From NCBI RefSeq assembly GCF_024753215.1, contig NZ_JANUGV010000008.1:103417-167416 (forward strand): DNA of 64,000 nucleotides. The letters are read 5' to 3'. The stretch is from Massilia solisilvae (GTDB lineage Bacteria; Pseudomonadota; Gammaproteobacteria; Burkholderiales; Burkholderiaceae_D). The notes below the pieces were generated by a model. That model did no database searches and was not told the DNA's origin. It was given only the letters and a program-made list of their open reading frames with translations. A program made the position numbers and the translations under genes. This document shows, piece after piece, positions 33,531-42,052 of the stretch (position 1 is its first letter; each line of letters opens with the position of its first letter).

Positions 33531-34214
33531 ATGGACTACCTGCACCATTTCATATTCGGGATTTATCCCTACATTGCGCTCGCCGTATTCCTGCTCGGCA
33601 GCCTGGTCCGTTTTGATCGCGAGCAGTACAGCTGGCGCTCCGAGTCGAGCCAGCTGCTGCACCGGGGCAGCCTGCGCCTGGGCAGCACGCTGTTCCACAT
33701 CGGCGTGCTGGGCCTGTTCTTCGGCCACGCCGTGGGCCTGCTGACGCCGGTGGCGGTGTGGGACGCGCTGGGCGTGAGCCATCAGGCCAAGCAGATGTTC
33801 GCCATGGCCGCCGGGGGCGTGATGGGCAGCCTGTGCCTGCTCGGCATATTGATCCTGCTCGCGCGCCGCTTTGGCAACGAGCGGCTGCGTGCGATCACCA
33901 CCGCGCGCGACAAGCTGGTGCTCGGCTGGATCCTGGTGGCGCTGTCGCTCGGCCTGGCCTCGATCTTCGTCTCGGCCTCGCACACCGATGGTCACGTCAT
34001 GGTGCAGCTGATGACCTGGGCGCAGCACGTGGTGACCTTGCGCGGCGATGCCGCCGGCTTCATCGCCGACGTGCCGCTGGTGTTCAAGCTGCACCTGTTC
34101 ATGGGCATGTCGCTGTTCCTCATCTTCCCGTTCACCCGGCTGGTGCACGTGTGGAGCGGCTTCGGCGCGGCAGGCTACCTGCGCCGCGCCTGGCAACTGG
34201 TGCGCGTGCGCTGA
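33531..34214 (+). CDS. narI: Respiratory nitrate reductase, gamma (cytochrome b) subunit
   Basis: A 227-residue inner-membrane di-heme cytochrome b that oxidises quinol and anchors NarGH. Five membrane helices are predicted, starting with HHFIFGIYPYIALAVFLLGS. Heme-ligand histidines lie in LFHIGVLGLFFGHAVG and in the last two helices (VFKLHLFMGM and TRLVHVWSG). AAGGAAGG precedes the ATG at 33531; the frame opens further upstream, but that part lies inside narJ. The next gene follows after ten bases. Confidence 0.95.
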   Translation: MDYLHHFIFGIYPYIALAVFLLGSLVRFDREQYSWRSESSQLLHRGSLRLGSTLFHIGVLGLFFGHAVGLLTPVAVWDALGVSHQAKQMFAMAAGGVMGSLCLLGILILLARRFGNERLRAITTARDKLVLGWILVALSLGLASIFVSASHTDGHVMVQLMTWAQHVVTLRGDAAGFIADVPLVFKLHLFMGMSLFLIFPFTRLVHVWSGFGAAGYLRRAWQLVRVR

Positions 34215-34224
34215 AGGAGCGATC

Positions 34225-34971
34225 ATGGGAATCAGCGTCAATGGCGTGGTCATCACGGACGAGCGCATCCAGGCCGAACTGGCCTGGCACCAGCAGGCTG
34301 CCAACCCGCTCGCCGAGAGTGTGCACGAAGTGGTCCTGCGCACTCTGCTGCTGCAGGAGGCGGATCGGCTGGACGTGGATGGCGAGGCCGAGGACGATCG
34401 CATCGAGGCCCTGTTTGCGCGCGAAGTGGCCGTGCCCGAACCTGACCTGGACAGCTGCGTGCGGTTCTACACCGCCAACCTCGAACGCTTCGCACCCAGC
34501 CCATTGGTGGAGGCGCGTCATATCCTGTTCCAGGTGACGCCGGAGGCGCCACTGGCGCTGCTGCGCGAGACCGCCGGCGCGGTGCTCGAAGAACTGCGCC
34601 GCGACCCGGAACGTTTCGGCGAGCTTGCGGCCAAGTATTCCAACTGCTCGTCGGGCGCGCAGGGCGGCAGCCTTGGACAGCTGACGCGCGGCCAGTGCGT
34701 ACCCGAATTCGAACAGGTGCTGTTCCGCCTTGCCGAAGGCCAGTTCGCGCCGCGCCCGGTGGAGTCGCGCTTCGGCCTGCACATCGTGCAGGTCACGCGG
34801 CGGATCGACGGTACGCCGTTACCGTTCGAACTGGTCCGCCAGCGCATCGCCGACCACCTGTCCGGCAGCAGCTGGCAGCGCGCGCTGCACCAGTACCTCA
34901 GGCTGCTGGCCGGACGCGCGGCGATCGAGGGCATCGAGCTCGATGGTGCGGCCACGCCGCTGGTCCAGTAG
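34225..34971 (+). CDS. Parvulin-type peptidyl-prolyl isomerase, nar-associated
   Basis: A 248-residue protein with a central parvulin/rotamase domain (about 92-195): VEARHILFQV, then FGELAAKYSNCSSGAQGGSLGQL, then FGLHIVQV. N-terminal helices (about 1-85) resemble the SurA/NifM-type chaperone arm. No signal peptide is seen, so it should be cytoplasmic. NifM-like isomerases often follow narI in beta- and gamma-proteobacterial nar operons and presumably help nitrate reductase mature. AAGGAGC lies just upstream of the ATG, within the operon. Confidence 0.88.
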   Translation: MGISVNGVVITDERIQAELAWHQQAANPLAESVHEVVLRTLLLQEADRLDVDGEAEDDRIEALFAREVAVPEPDLDSCVRFYTANLERFAPSPLVEARHILFQVTPEAPLALLRETAGAVLEELRRDPERFGELAAKYSNCSSGAQGGSLGQLTRGQCVPEFEQVLFRLAEGQFAPRPVESRFGLHIVQVTRRIDGTPLPFELVRQRIADHLSGSSWQRALHQYLRLLAGRAAIEGIELDGAATPLVQ

Positions 34972-34990
34972 CGCTGGAAGGAGAACCGCG

Positions 34991-35965
34991 ATGTTACGTG
35001 ACCGCTTTGGCCGCTCGATCGACTACCTGCGCCTGTCGGTGACCGACCGCTGCGACTTGCGCTGCACTTACTGCCTGCCGGCCGGCTTCAAGGGATTCGA
35101 GGAGCTGGAGTCCTGGCTCATGTTCGACGAGATCGAGCGCGTGGTCGCCGCGTTTGCGCGGCTGGGCACCTCGCGTGTGCGCCTGACCGGTGGCGAGCCG
35201 CTGCTGCGCCGTGGCCTGCCGCTACTCGCTGCGCGGCTGTCGTCCTTGCCTGGCATTCGCGACCTGTCCCTGTCCACCAACGGCACCACGCTCGCGCGCC
35301 ATGCGCACGCGCTGCGCCAGGCCGGGGTAGGGCGCATCAACGTCAGCCTCGATTCGCTCGACCGATCCTGCATGGCCAGCATCACCGGGCGCGACAGCCT
35401 GCCGCTGGTGCTGGCCGGCTTGCGGGCGGCGCAGGAAGCGGGCTTCGAGCCGATCAAGATCAACATGGTCGCGATGCGCGGCGTGAACGAGAGCGAGATC
35501 GAGGACATGGCGGCGTTCTGCATCGAGCGCGGCTTCGTACTGCGCCTGATCGAGGCGATGCCGGTGGGTGACACCGGGCGCGGCGCGTCGTTCCTGAGCC
35601 TGGCCCTGGTGCAGGCGCGCTTGCGCGAGCGCTTCGCACTGGTGCCCCAGGCAGTGGAGCTGGGGGGCGGACCGGCGCGCTACCTCGCCACGCCCGATGG
35701 GCGCGCCAGCATCGGTTTCATCACGCCGATGTCGCAGCACTTCTGCGCCACCTGCAACCGCGTCAGGCTGGGCGTGGACGGCACGCTCTACCTGTGCCTG
35801 GGCCAGGACGACAGCGTTGCGCTGCGCCCGCTGTTGCGCGGCGGCGCCAGCGATGGCGAACTGGAGGCCGCGATCCGCGCCGCGGTGGAGCGCAAGCCGC
35901 AGCGGCACGAATTTGAAGAAAGGCCGGAAAAGGTGATCCGGTTCATGGCGCAAACGGGTGGCTAG
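34991..35965 (+). CDS. moaA: GTP 3',8-cyclase MoaA (molybdenum cofactor biosynthesis)
   Basis: A 324-residue radical-SAM enzyme that, with MoaC, converts GTP to cyclic pyranopterin, the first step of molybdenum cofactor synthesis. The N-terminal radical-SAM Cys motif is CDLRCTYC, and the GGEP SAM-binding motif is in RLTGGEPLLRRG. The second C-terminal cluster is HFCATCNRVRL followed by YLCLG. The family's C-terminal GG ending is also present (QTGG). The encoded step supports the cofactor of NarG. The ribosome site is AAGGAGAA, 19 bases after the isomerase gene. Confidence 0.95.
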   Translation: MLRDRFGRSIDYLRLSVTDRCDLRCTYCLPAGFKGFEELESWLMFDEIERVVAAFARLGTSRVRLTGGEPLLRRGLPLLAARLSSLPGIRDLSLSTNGTTLARHAHALRQAGVGRINVSLDSLDRSCMASITGRDSLPLVLAGLRAAQEAGFEPIKINMVAMRGVNESEIEDMAAFCIERGFVLRLIEAMPVGDTGRGASFLSLALVQARLRERFALVPQAVELGGGPARYLATPDGRASIGFITPMSQHFCATCNRVRLGVDGTLYLCLGQDDSVALRPLLRGGASDGELEAAIRAAVERKPQRHEFEERPEKVIRFMAQTGG

Positions 35966-35973
35966 ATGGTAGG

Positions 35974-36001
35974 TTGATGGCATGAACCGCGGGTATATAC
36001 T
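35974..36001 (+). promoter_or_regulatory. Promoter of narXL
   Basis: TTGATG (35974-35979), a 16-base spacer and TATACT (35996-36001) make a plausible sigma-70 promoter starting just after moaA. The regulators can therefore be made independently of the structural operon. A GGGCG-CAG-CGCCC hairpin (36011-36023) follows and ends two bases before the first narX ATG, where it could hinder initiation there. Confidence 0.5.
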
Positions 36002-36025
36002 GTCGGGAACGGGCGCAGCGCCCCC

Positions 36026-37987
36026 ATGAAAGAAGCGGCAATGTCGGAAACTGAGCGGGTACCGGTACGGCGTTCACTGTCGACCAAGATCGTCGGCGTA
36101 CTTGTCGGCTTTCTGGCCGTGGCCCTGGTCATGATCGGGACCACCCTGTACCTGTCCTGGCAGCTGCAGGGCAGCGCCGCGGCCATCAACGAAACCGGCA
36201 AGCTGCGCATGGCGAGCTACCGGCTCTCGCTCGAGCTGGCCCGGGCGGCACGCGGCGAACGCGCCGAGGCCGCCGACGAGGCGCGCCGCCAGCTCGATGC
36301 CCTGGGCACGGCCATCTGGCAGCTGCGCAAGGGCGATCCCCAACGCCCGCTCGTGCTGCCGCCGGCACAACCCATCCACGCGCAATTTTCCCGTGTGTCG
36401 GCCTACTGGAACGACGCGGTGCGGCCGGCCGCGTTGTCGGTGCTCGCGGCGGCGCCGGGCAGCCAGTCGATGCAGGCGCTGGTGCACTGCGAGGCGCTCA
36501 TCGATGGTTTCGTCAGGGACGCCGATGCGCTGGTGCGCGCCATCGAAACGGACAGCGAGCGCCGCATGTTCTGGCTGCGCGCCTCGCAGATGGCGCTGCT
36601 GGCGATGGCGGTGGCCAGCACGGTAACGCTGGTGTACGTGCTGTTCGGCCTGATCGTGGCGCCGGTCATGCGCATCCACCAGGGCATCATGCGCATGGGC
36701 GACGAGGATTTCAGCGTGCGCGTGGCGGTGGACAGCGACGACGAGTTCGGCCAGGTGGCGCACGGCTTCAACCAGATGGCGGCGCGCCTGCAATCGTTGT
36801 ACGGCGACCTCGAAGGACTGGTGCGCAGCAAGACCGCCGCGCTGGAAGCGCAGAACGGCGAACTGGCGCTGCTGTACGACAGCGCGGCCTTCCTGCAGCA
36901 GCGCCTGCCGGTGGATGCGATGTGCGAGGGCTTCCTGGCGCGCCTGATGGAGTACTTCAAGGCCGATGGCGGCTCGGTGCGCGTGCTCGATCCCAACCGC
37001 GGCAACCTGCACATGGTGGCGCACAAGGGCATTCCGGCGCGCCTGGTCGAGGCCGAGCACTGCCTGAAAGTGGGCGAATGCCTGTGCGGCGAAGCGGTCG
37101 TGAAGAAGGTGGCGCTGGTGCATGACCTGCGCCAGGCGCCGGCCGGGCCCACGCTCGAATGCCGGCGCGCGGGGTTCCAGACCGTGTCGTTGTTCCACAT
37201 CTTCGCGCACGAGCAGAACCTGGGCTTTTTCAACCTGCACTTCAAATGCGCCCGCCAGTTCGACGAGCGCGAGCGTGCGCTGCTCGAATCGATGGGGGCG
37301 CAGTTGGGCGTGGCGATCGAGAATGAACGCTATTTCGTGCGCGAGCGCGAGATGGCGATCTCGGAAGAGCGCAACCTGGTCGCGCGTGGCCTGCACGACA
37401 GCATTGCGCAGGGCCTGAACTTCCTGAATTTGCAGGTGCAGATGATGGAGCAGTCGCTCGCGGCCAAGCGGCTGGACGAAGCCTGCGACATCGTGCCTGC
37501 GCTGCGGGCCGGGGTGGAGGAAAGTTACCAGGACGTGCGCGAGCTGCTGCTGAACTTCCGCAGCCGCCTGCACGAGGGGAACCTGCTGGCGTCGCTGCAA
37601 ATGACGATCAACAAGTTCCGCCAGCAGGCCGGCATCGTGGTCGAATTGCAGAGCGACGGCGAGGACGGCGCGCCGTTCCCGGGCGAGCAGCAGCTGCAGA
37701 TCCTGTTCATCGTGCAGGAGGCGCTGTCGAACGTGCGCAAGCACGCCGGCGCAAGCCATGTGCTGGTGCGCCTGCACGACCGCCACGATTTCGTCCTCTC
37801 GATCGAGGACGACGGGGCTGGTTTCGATGCGTCGGCGGTCCTGGAGCGCAAGGACAGCCAGGTCGGGCTGCATATCATGCGCGAGCGCGCCGCGCGCATC
37901 GACGCCACGCTGGACATCCAGTCGGCGCCAGGCGCCGGCACCAGGGTCACGCTGCGGCTGCCGATGGAAATGCGGCACGCCGCTTGA
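36026..37987 (+). CDS. narX: Nitrate/nitrite sensor histidine kinase
   Basis: A 653-residue membrane kinase sensing periplasmic nitrate. TM1 is at about 21-42. The nitrate-binding P-box follows at about 54-70 (INETGKLRMASYRLSLELA), the best single identifier of NarX. The four-helix periplasmic domain ends at TM2 (about 187-212). Next come HAMP (about 212-262), a GAF-like Cys-rich central module (HCLKVGECLCGEA) and HisKA_3 with phospho-acceptor His457 in ARGLHDSIAQGLNFL. The HATPase domain contains EALSNVRKHA and DDGAGF. ATG 36041 (residue 6) is an alternative start with a weak AGAAG site. The stop precedes the narL start by 14 bases. Confidence 0.93.
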   Translation: MKEAAMSETERVPVRRSLSTKIVGVLVGFLAVALVMIGTTLYLSWQLQGSAAAINETGKLRMASYRLSLELARAARGERAEAADEARRQLDALGTAIWQLRKGDPQRPLVLPPAQPIHAQFSRVSAYWNDAVRPAALSVLAAAPGSQSMQALVHCEALIDGFVRDADALVRAIETDSERRMFWLRASQMALLAMAVASTVTLVYVLFGLIVAPVMRIHQGIMRMGDEDFSVRVAVDSDDEFGQVAHGFNQMAARLQSLYGDLEGLVRSKTAALEAQNGELALLYDSAAFLQQRLPVDAMCEGFLARLMEYFKADGGSVRVLDPNRGNLHMVAHKGIPARLVEAEHCLKVGECLCGEAVVKKVALVHDLRQAPAGPTLECRRAGFQTVSLFHIFAHEQNLGFFNLHFKCARQFDERERALLESMGAQLGVAIENERYFVREREMAISEERNLVARGLHDSIAQGLNFLNLQVQMMEQSLAAKRLDEACDIVPALRAGVEESYQDVRELLLNFRSRLHEGNLLASLQMTINKFRQQAGIVVELQSDGEDGAPFPGEQQLQILFIVQEALSNVRKHAGASHVLVRLHDRHDFVLSIEDDGAGFDASAVLERKDSQVGLHIMRERAARIDATLDIQSAPGAGTRVTLRLPMEMRHAA

Positions 37988-38001
37988 ACAAGGGGGATTT
38001 C

Positions 38002-38676
38002 GTGCAAACCGAAGAGACAGTGAAACCGATCAGCGTGCTGCTGGTGGACGACCACGCGCTGTTTCGCAGCGGGATCCGCTCGCTGCTGCAGCGCCAGGGC
38101 GAGTTCGTCGTCGTGGGCGAAGCGCCGGACGGCGTGGAGGGAGTCAAGCGCGTGCGCCAGCTGCGGCCGGACGTGGTGCTGCTGGACCTGAACATGCCGG
38201 GCATCTCCGGTGTCGAGACGCTGCAGCTGATGTTGCAGGAGTGCCCCGGCTGCAAGGTGCTGATGCTGACGGTGTCGGAAGAGGCACACGACCTGACGCT
38301 GGCGATCCGCGCCGGCGCCAGCGGCTACCTGGTCAAGAACATCGAGACCGATTTCCTGGTGCGCGCCATCCGCCGCGCGGCCGCCGGCGAGAAGGTGGTG
38401 GCCGAGGCGATGACCGGCAAGCTGATGGACCAGATCACGGCCGGCGCCGCGCCTGCGCGCCCGCCCTCGGAGCTGGACAAGCTGACCGCGCGCGAAAAGG
38501 AGATCCTGGCGTGCCTGGCGCGCGGCGACAGCAACAAGGCGATCGCGCGCGCGCTCGACCTGGCCGAGAGCACGGTCAAGATCCACGTCCAGAACGTGCT
38601 GCGCAAGCTCAAGCTGGCCAGCCGTGTGCAGGCGGCGGTGTTTGCCGTTGCGAACCAGGCGCAGCTGCACGACTGA
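38002..38676 (+). CDS. narL: Nitrate/nitrite response regulator
   Basis: A 224-residue NarL/FixJ response regulator. Receiver domain: acidic pocket LLVDDHALFR, phospho-acceptor Asp62 in VLLDLNMPG, and the switch Lys in YLVKN. The C-terminal LuxR-type HTH reads LTAREKEILACLARGDSNKAIARALDL, then STVKIHVQNVLRKLKL. It should be phosphorylated by NarX and activate the nar genes. GTG 38002 is chosen because GGGGG lies seven bases upstream; a TTG at 37984 overlapping the narX stop is less likely. A repeat and the end of the locus follow. Confidence 0.93.
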   Translation: MQTEETVKPISVLLVDDHALFRSGIRSLLQRQGEFVVVGEAPDGVEGVKRVRQLRPDVVLLDLNMPGISGVETLQLMLQECPGCKVLMLTVSEEAHDLTLAIRAGASGYLVKNIETDFLVRAIRRAAAGEKVVAEAMTGKLMDQITAGAAPARPPSELDKLTAREKEILACLARGDSNKAIARALDLAESTVKIHVQNVLRKLKLASRVQAAVFAVANQAQLHD

Positions 38677-38698
38677 GGTCCTGCCAGCACGAATGCCC

Positions 38699-38782
38699 CG
38701 TCGCCCCGGCGCAAGCCGGGGACCATGCTGAGCTACCGAAGTAGCCGGCTCAGCATGGATCCCGGCGTGCGCCGGGATGAGG
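38699..38782. repeat. REP-like palindromic repeat, family A, after narL
   Basis: Units CGTCGCCCCGGCGCAAGCCG...CCATGCTGAGC and GCTCAGCATGG...CCCGGCGTGCGCCGGGATGA pair across a 14-base centre. Each unit also holds its own small hairpin. Placed 22 bases after narL, it could act as a transcript-end stem-loop. Confidence 0.8.
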
Positions 38783-38865
38783 TTTCTCTTCCCAGTCCTT
38801 CCCCCATTTTTCGCCCAAACGATGAGCCATCTCATGCGTCATCGCTGCCATTTCGCAACAAAGTG

Positions 38866-38904
38866 TTGCAATCGACATGATCGCAAATTAGAATCATTCT
38901 CATT
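38866..38904 (+). promoter_or_regulatory. Sigma-70 promoter overlapped by a Fur box
   Basis: TTGCAA (38866-38871), a 17-base spacer and TAGAAT (38889-38894) form a good promoter. A 19-base AT-rich palindrome at 38886-38904 reads AATTAGAATCATTCTCATT, and its reverse complement matches the classic Fur pattern AATGATAATnATTATCATT at 15 of 18 positions. It covers the -10 box, the usual place for iron-dependent repression. A separate 15-base palindrome, GCAACA-AAG-TGTTGC (38855-38869), overlaps the -35 and may bind another regulator. The first gene starts 24 bases after the Fur box. Confidence 0.7.
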
Positions 38905-38927
38905 TAGATTTGCGCTCATCCCACAAC

Positions 38928-40136
38928 ATGCCTACCACGCCACGCCTCCCGACCCTGCTTGCGGTGCTGACCGCCGTCGCGCTCACAGCCTGCGGCGGGG
39001 GAGGCGGCGGCAGCGCCACGCCGGTGCAGGCGCCGGTGGAATCGGTGTCCTCGCTCAGCCAAGCCGCCGCGCTGGGCGAAAAGATCTTCAGCGACGTGTC
39101 GCTGTCGGCCTCGGGCAGGCAGTCGTGCGCAAGCTGCCACAATCCGGCCAACGGGCACGGCCCGACCAGCGGCTTGGCGGTGGAGCTCGGCGGGCCGGAC
39201 GGCATGGTAGTGGGTTTTCGCGCCGCGCCGTCGCTGCGCTACATGCAGGCCACGCCCGCCTTCCATTTCGAGGCGGACGGCACGCCGGTGGGCGGCTTCA
39301 CCTGGGACGGCCGCGCGCAGAGGCTGGCCGAGCAGGCCGAGCGCCCCTTCCTGGCCCCGCACGAGATGGCCAACGGCAGCAAGGCCGACGTGGTAGCCAA
39401 GCTCAAGCAGGCCACCTACGCCGACCAGTTCCGCGCCGTGTTCGGCACTGCCATCTTCGATAACGCGGAACAGGCATTCAGCCGCATCCAGTTCGCGCTG
39501 CAGCAGTTCGAGAAGGAAGACCCGCGCTTCACGCCCTTCGATTCGAAATACGACCAGTTCCTGGCCGGCAAAGTGATGCTCAGCGATGCCGAGCTGCGCG
39601 GCCTGGCCTTGTTCAACAACCCGAACAAGGGCAATTGCGCGGCCTGCCATACCAGCGCGCGCGGCGCCGACGGCAGCGCGCCGCTGTTCACCGACTTCAG
39701 CTACGACAACCTGGGCGTGCCGCGCAATACGCGCATCCCGGCCACCAGCAACCCCGCCTACTACGACCTGGGCCTGTGCGGCCCGGACCGCACCGACCTG
39801 ACGACACGCACCGACCTGTGCGGCGCGTTCAAGGTGCCGACCCTGCGCAACGTGGCCACCCGCAAGAGCTTCTTCCACAACGGCGCGTTCTCGAACCTGA
39901 CCGACGTGGTGCGCTTTTACGTGACGCGCGACACCAATCCCGAGCGCTGGTACCCGGCCGGCCCGGACGGGGTGGTGCAGAAGTTCAACGATTTGCCGCC
40001 GGAGTTCCGCAAGAACGTGAACACCAGCGAGGCCCCCTACAACCGCCAGCCGGGCATGACCCCCGCATTGGATGAAACCGAGATCGCCGATCTTGTCCAA
40101 TTCCTGGGCACGCTGACCGACGGCTACCGACCATAA
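38928..40136 (+). CDS. Di-heme cytochrome c peroxidase/MauG-family lipoprotein
   Basis: A 402-residue exported lipoprotein. The signal peptide has a lipobox ending LTAC (Cys22), followed by a Gly-rich linker. Two heme c sites are clear: CASCH (67-71) and CAACH (237-241), each in one half of the CCP/MauG fold. The surrounding SNLTDVVRFYV and PTLRNVATRKSFFHNGAF segments are family traits. Members reduce peroxide or oxidise proteins using electrons from small cytochromes. Here it is first gene of a Fur-type-promoter operon with a porin, a flavoprotein, ApbE and a cytochrome b, so an iron-linked redox role is likely. ATG 38928 is preferred to an in-frame TTG at 38910. Confidence 0.86.
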   Translation: MPTTPRLPTLLAVLTAVALTACGGGGGGSATPVQAPVESVSSLSQAAALGEKIFSDVSLSASGRQSCASCHNPANGHGPTSGLAVELGGPDGMVVGFRAAPSLRYMQATPAFHFEADGTPVGGFTWDGRAQRLAEQAERPFLAPHEMANGSKADVVAKLKQATYADQFRAVFGTAIFDNAEQAFSRIQFALQQFEKEDPRFTPFDSKYDQFLAGKVMLSDAELRGLALFNNPNKGNCAACHTSARGADGSAPLFTDFSYDNLGVPRNTRIPATSNPAYYDLGLCGPDRTDLTTRTDLCGAFKVPTLRNVATRKSFFHNGAFSNLTDVVRFYVTRDTNPERWYPAGPDGVVQKFNDLPPEFRKNVNTSEAPYNRQPGMTPALDETEIADLVQFLGTLTDGYRP

Positions 40137-40154
40137 CCATTCACGGAGCAGAAA

Positions 40155-41504
40155 ATGAAAAAGAAATTGATCGCTGCGGCGCTGGGCGCCGCCTTCCTGG
40201 CCCCGATGGCCGCCATGGCGCAGGAAACGGACCTGGCAAAACGGGTCGAGCAGCTGGCGGCGGAACTGGAGAAGGTGAAGGCCGAGCTGGCGGCGCAGAA
40301 GGCGCAGGCTGCCGCCGCGCCGGCGCCAGCGCCCGCACCCGCCGCACCGGCCGCACCCGTCGTGCGGGCCGCCGGCGCACCGCTCCAGGTCCCGTCCAAC
40401 GCGCCGGCACCCATCGCGGCCATGACCGCCACCCCGGCCAGCGCGATGAGCCAGGACACCGTGCTCACCGGCTACGGCGAAGTCAACTACAACCACCCGG
40501 TGCGCAATGCCAGCGGCTCGCAGACCGACGTGCGGCGTGCGGTCATCGGCTTCCAGCACCGCTTCGACGAGAAGACCAAGCTGGTGTCCGAATTCGAATG
40601 GGAGCACGCCATCGCGTCGGCCGAGGACAAGGGCGAGGCCGAGGTCGAGCAGCTGTATGTCGAGCGCGAATTCGCCGGCGGCCTGCGCGCCAAGGCCGGC
40701 CTGTTCCTGATGCCGGTGGGCCTCTTGAACCAGAACCACGAGCCGACCGCGTATTACGGCGTGGAACGCAACTTCGTCGAGACCCGCATCATCCCGACCA
40801 CCTGGCGCGAGGCCGGCGTGGGCCTGACCGGCGAATTTGGCGAGGGCTTCACCTGGGACGCCGGCCTGACCACCGGCTTTGACCTGACCAAGTGGGACCC
40901 GGCCTCCGAGGAAGGCCGCGAGTCGCCGCTCGGTTCGATCCACCAGGAAGGCCAGCTTGCCAAGTCGCGCGACCTGGCGCTGCACGGGGCGCTCAACTGG
41001 CGCGGCTATCCGGGCCTGCTGGTGGGTGGCTCGGTCTTCACCGGCAAGGCGGGCCACGCGACCGCAGGCTTTCCGGCGCAGGGCGCGCGCGTGACGCTGT
41101 GGGACCTGCACACCCGCTACACGCCAGGCGCGTGGGACTTGTCGGCGCTGTGGGCCTACGGCCGCATCACCGACACCAACGCCCTGAACGCCACCTTCGT
41201 CGGCAACCCGACCCTTGTTCCGAGCAGCTTTGCCGGCTGGTACCTGCAAGCCGCGTACAAGCTGTGGCAGAAGAGCGATTTCACGCTCAGCCCGTTCGCG
41301 CGCTTCGAGAGCTTCAACACCGCGCGCAGCTACAGCGCGCTGCCGGCGGGCCTGGGCGTGCCGTCCGCGGGGTATGAGCGCGTTGCCACCGTGGGCGCCA
41401 ACCTCCTGGTCGGGCAGGGCGTGGTGCTCAAGGCCGATTACCAGAAATTCCGTGACGATAAGTCGCAAGACCGGGTGAACCTCGGCGTCGGCTTCTCTTA
41501 TTGA
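40155..41504 (+). CDS. Outer-membrane porin with N-terminal coiled coil
   Basis: A 449-residue outer-membrane beta-barrel protein with a Sec signal peptide (MKKKLIAAALGAAFLAPMAAMA). A short coiled coil follows (LAKRVEQLAAELEKVKAELAAQ, about 27-48), then an Ala/Pro-rich spacer and a barrel of alternating strands (GYGEVNYN, GFQHRFDEKTKLVSEFEWEH). The protein ends with an aromatic residue (GVGFSY), as outer-membrane barrels do. It resembles the phosphate-selective porin O/P group. The position between a cytochrome and a flavoprotein gene in one operon suggests it passes an iron or anion substrate. GGAG precedes the ATG, 18 bases after the upstream stop. Confidence 0.82.
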   Translation: MKKKLIAAALGAAFLAPMAAMAQETDLAKRVEQLAAELEKVKAELAAQKAQAAAAPAPAPAPAAPAAPVVRAAGAPLQVPSNAPAPIAAMTATPASAMSQDTVLTGYGEVNYNHPVRNASGSQTDVRRAVIGFQHRFDEKTKLVSEFEWEHAIASAEDKGEAEVEQLYVEREFAGGLRAKAGLFLMPVGLLNQNHEPTAYYGVERNFVETRIIPTTWREAGVGLTGEFGEGFTWDAGLTTGFDLTKWDPASEEGRESPLGSIHQEGQLAKSRDLALHGALNWRGYPGLLVGGSVFTGKAGHATAGFPAQGARVTLWDLHTRYTPGAWDLSALWAYGRITDTNALNATFVGNPTLVPSSFAGWYLQAAYKLWQKSDFTLSPFARFESFNTARSYSALPAGLGVPSAGYERVATVGANLLVGQGVVLKADYQKFRDDKSQDRVNLGVGFSY

Positions 41505-41515
41505 GGTATCCAGCC

Positions 41516-42052
41516 ATGCGTTACGTGCCCCTGACCTTGCTCGTCGCCGGCGCCGCCAGCGCGCCCGCGTTCGCCACGCAGTACCTGAGCCCGGAACAGG
41601 CGCAAAAGCTGATGTTCCCCGAGGCCGATGGGTTCAAGCCGCACCCGCTTTCGCTGGACGCGGCGCAGATGAGGCAGGTCGAACAGCTGTCCGGCCTGCC
41701 GGCGCGCTCGGTGCAGTGGCGCGTGGTGGGCGCGTACAAGGGCGATGCGCTGCTCGGCTACATGGTGCTGGACGACGTGGTCGGCAAGTTCGAGCTGATC
41801 TCGTACGCGGTCGGCATCAACCCTGACGCCAGCGTGCGCCAGGTCGAGATCCTGACCTACCGCGAAAGCCACGGCGGCGAAGTGCGCCTGGCCGCGTGGC
41901 GCAAGCAGTTCGTGGGCAAGACCGCCAAGGGCGGGGGCCTGGCAATCGGCGGCGGCATCCAGAACATCAGCGGCGCCACGCTGTCGTGCACCCACATTAC
42001 CGACGGTGTCCGCCGCATCGCCGCCGTGGCCCAGGTGGCGCTGGCCAAATGA
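41516..42052 (+). CDS. Exported FMN-binding protein with flavinylation motif
   Basis: A 178-residue exported protein with a signal peptide (MRYVPLTLLVAGAASAPAFA). The mature part is an FMN-binding domain of the NqrC/RnfG type and ends in GGGIQNISGATLSCTHITDGV. In it, SGATLS (152-157) is the motif where FMN is attached covalently to Thr155. The next gene encodes the enzyme that makes this bond. The protein would be a periplasmic one- or two-electron carrier. ATG 41516 has GAGG nine bases upstream; a TTG at 41501 in frame would lack a signal-peptide start. Its stop overlaps the apbE ATG (ATGA). Confidence 0.86.
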   Translation: MRYVPLTLLVAGAASAPAFATQYLSPEQAQKLMFPEADGFKPHPLSLDAAQMRQVEQLSGLPARSVQWRVVGAYKGDALLGYMVLDDVVGKFELISYAVGINPDASVRQVEILTYRESHGGEVRLAAWRKQFVGKTAKGGGLAIGGGIQNISGATLSCTHITDGVRRIAAVAQVALAK

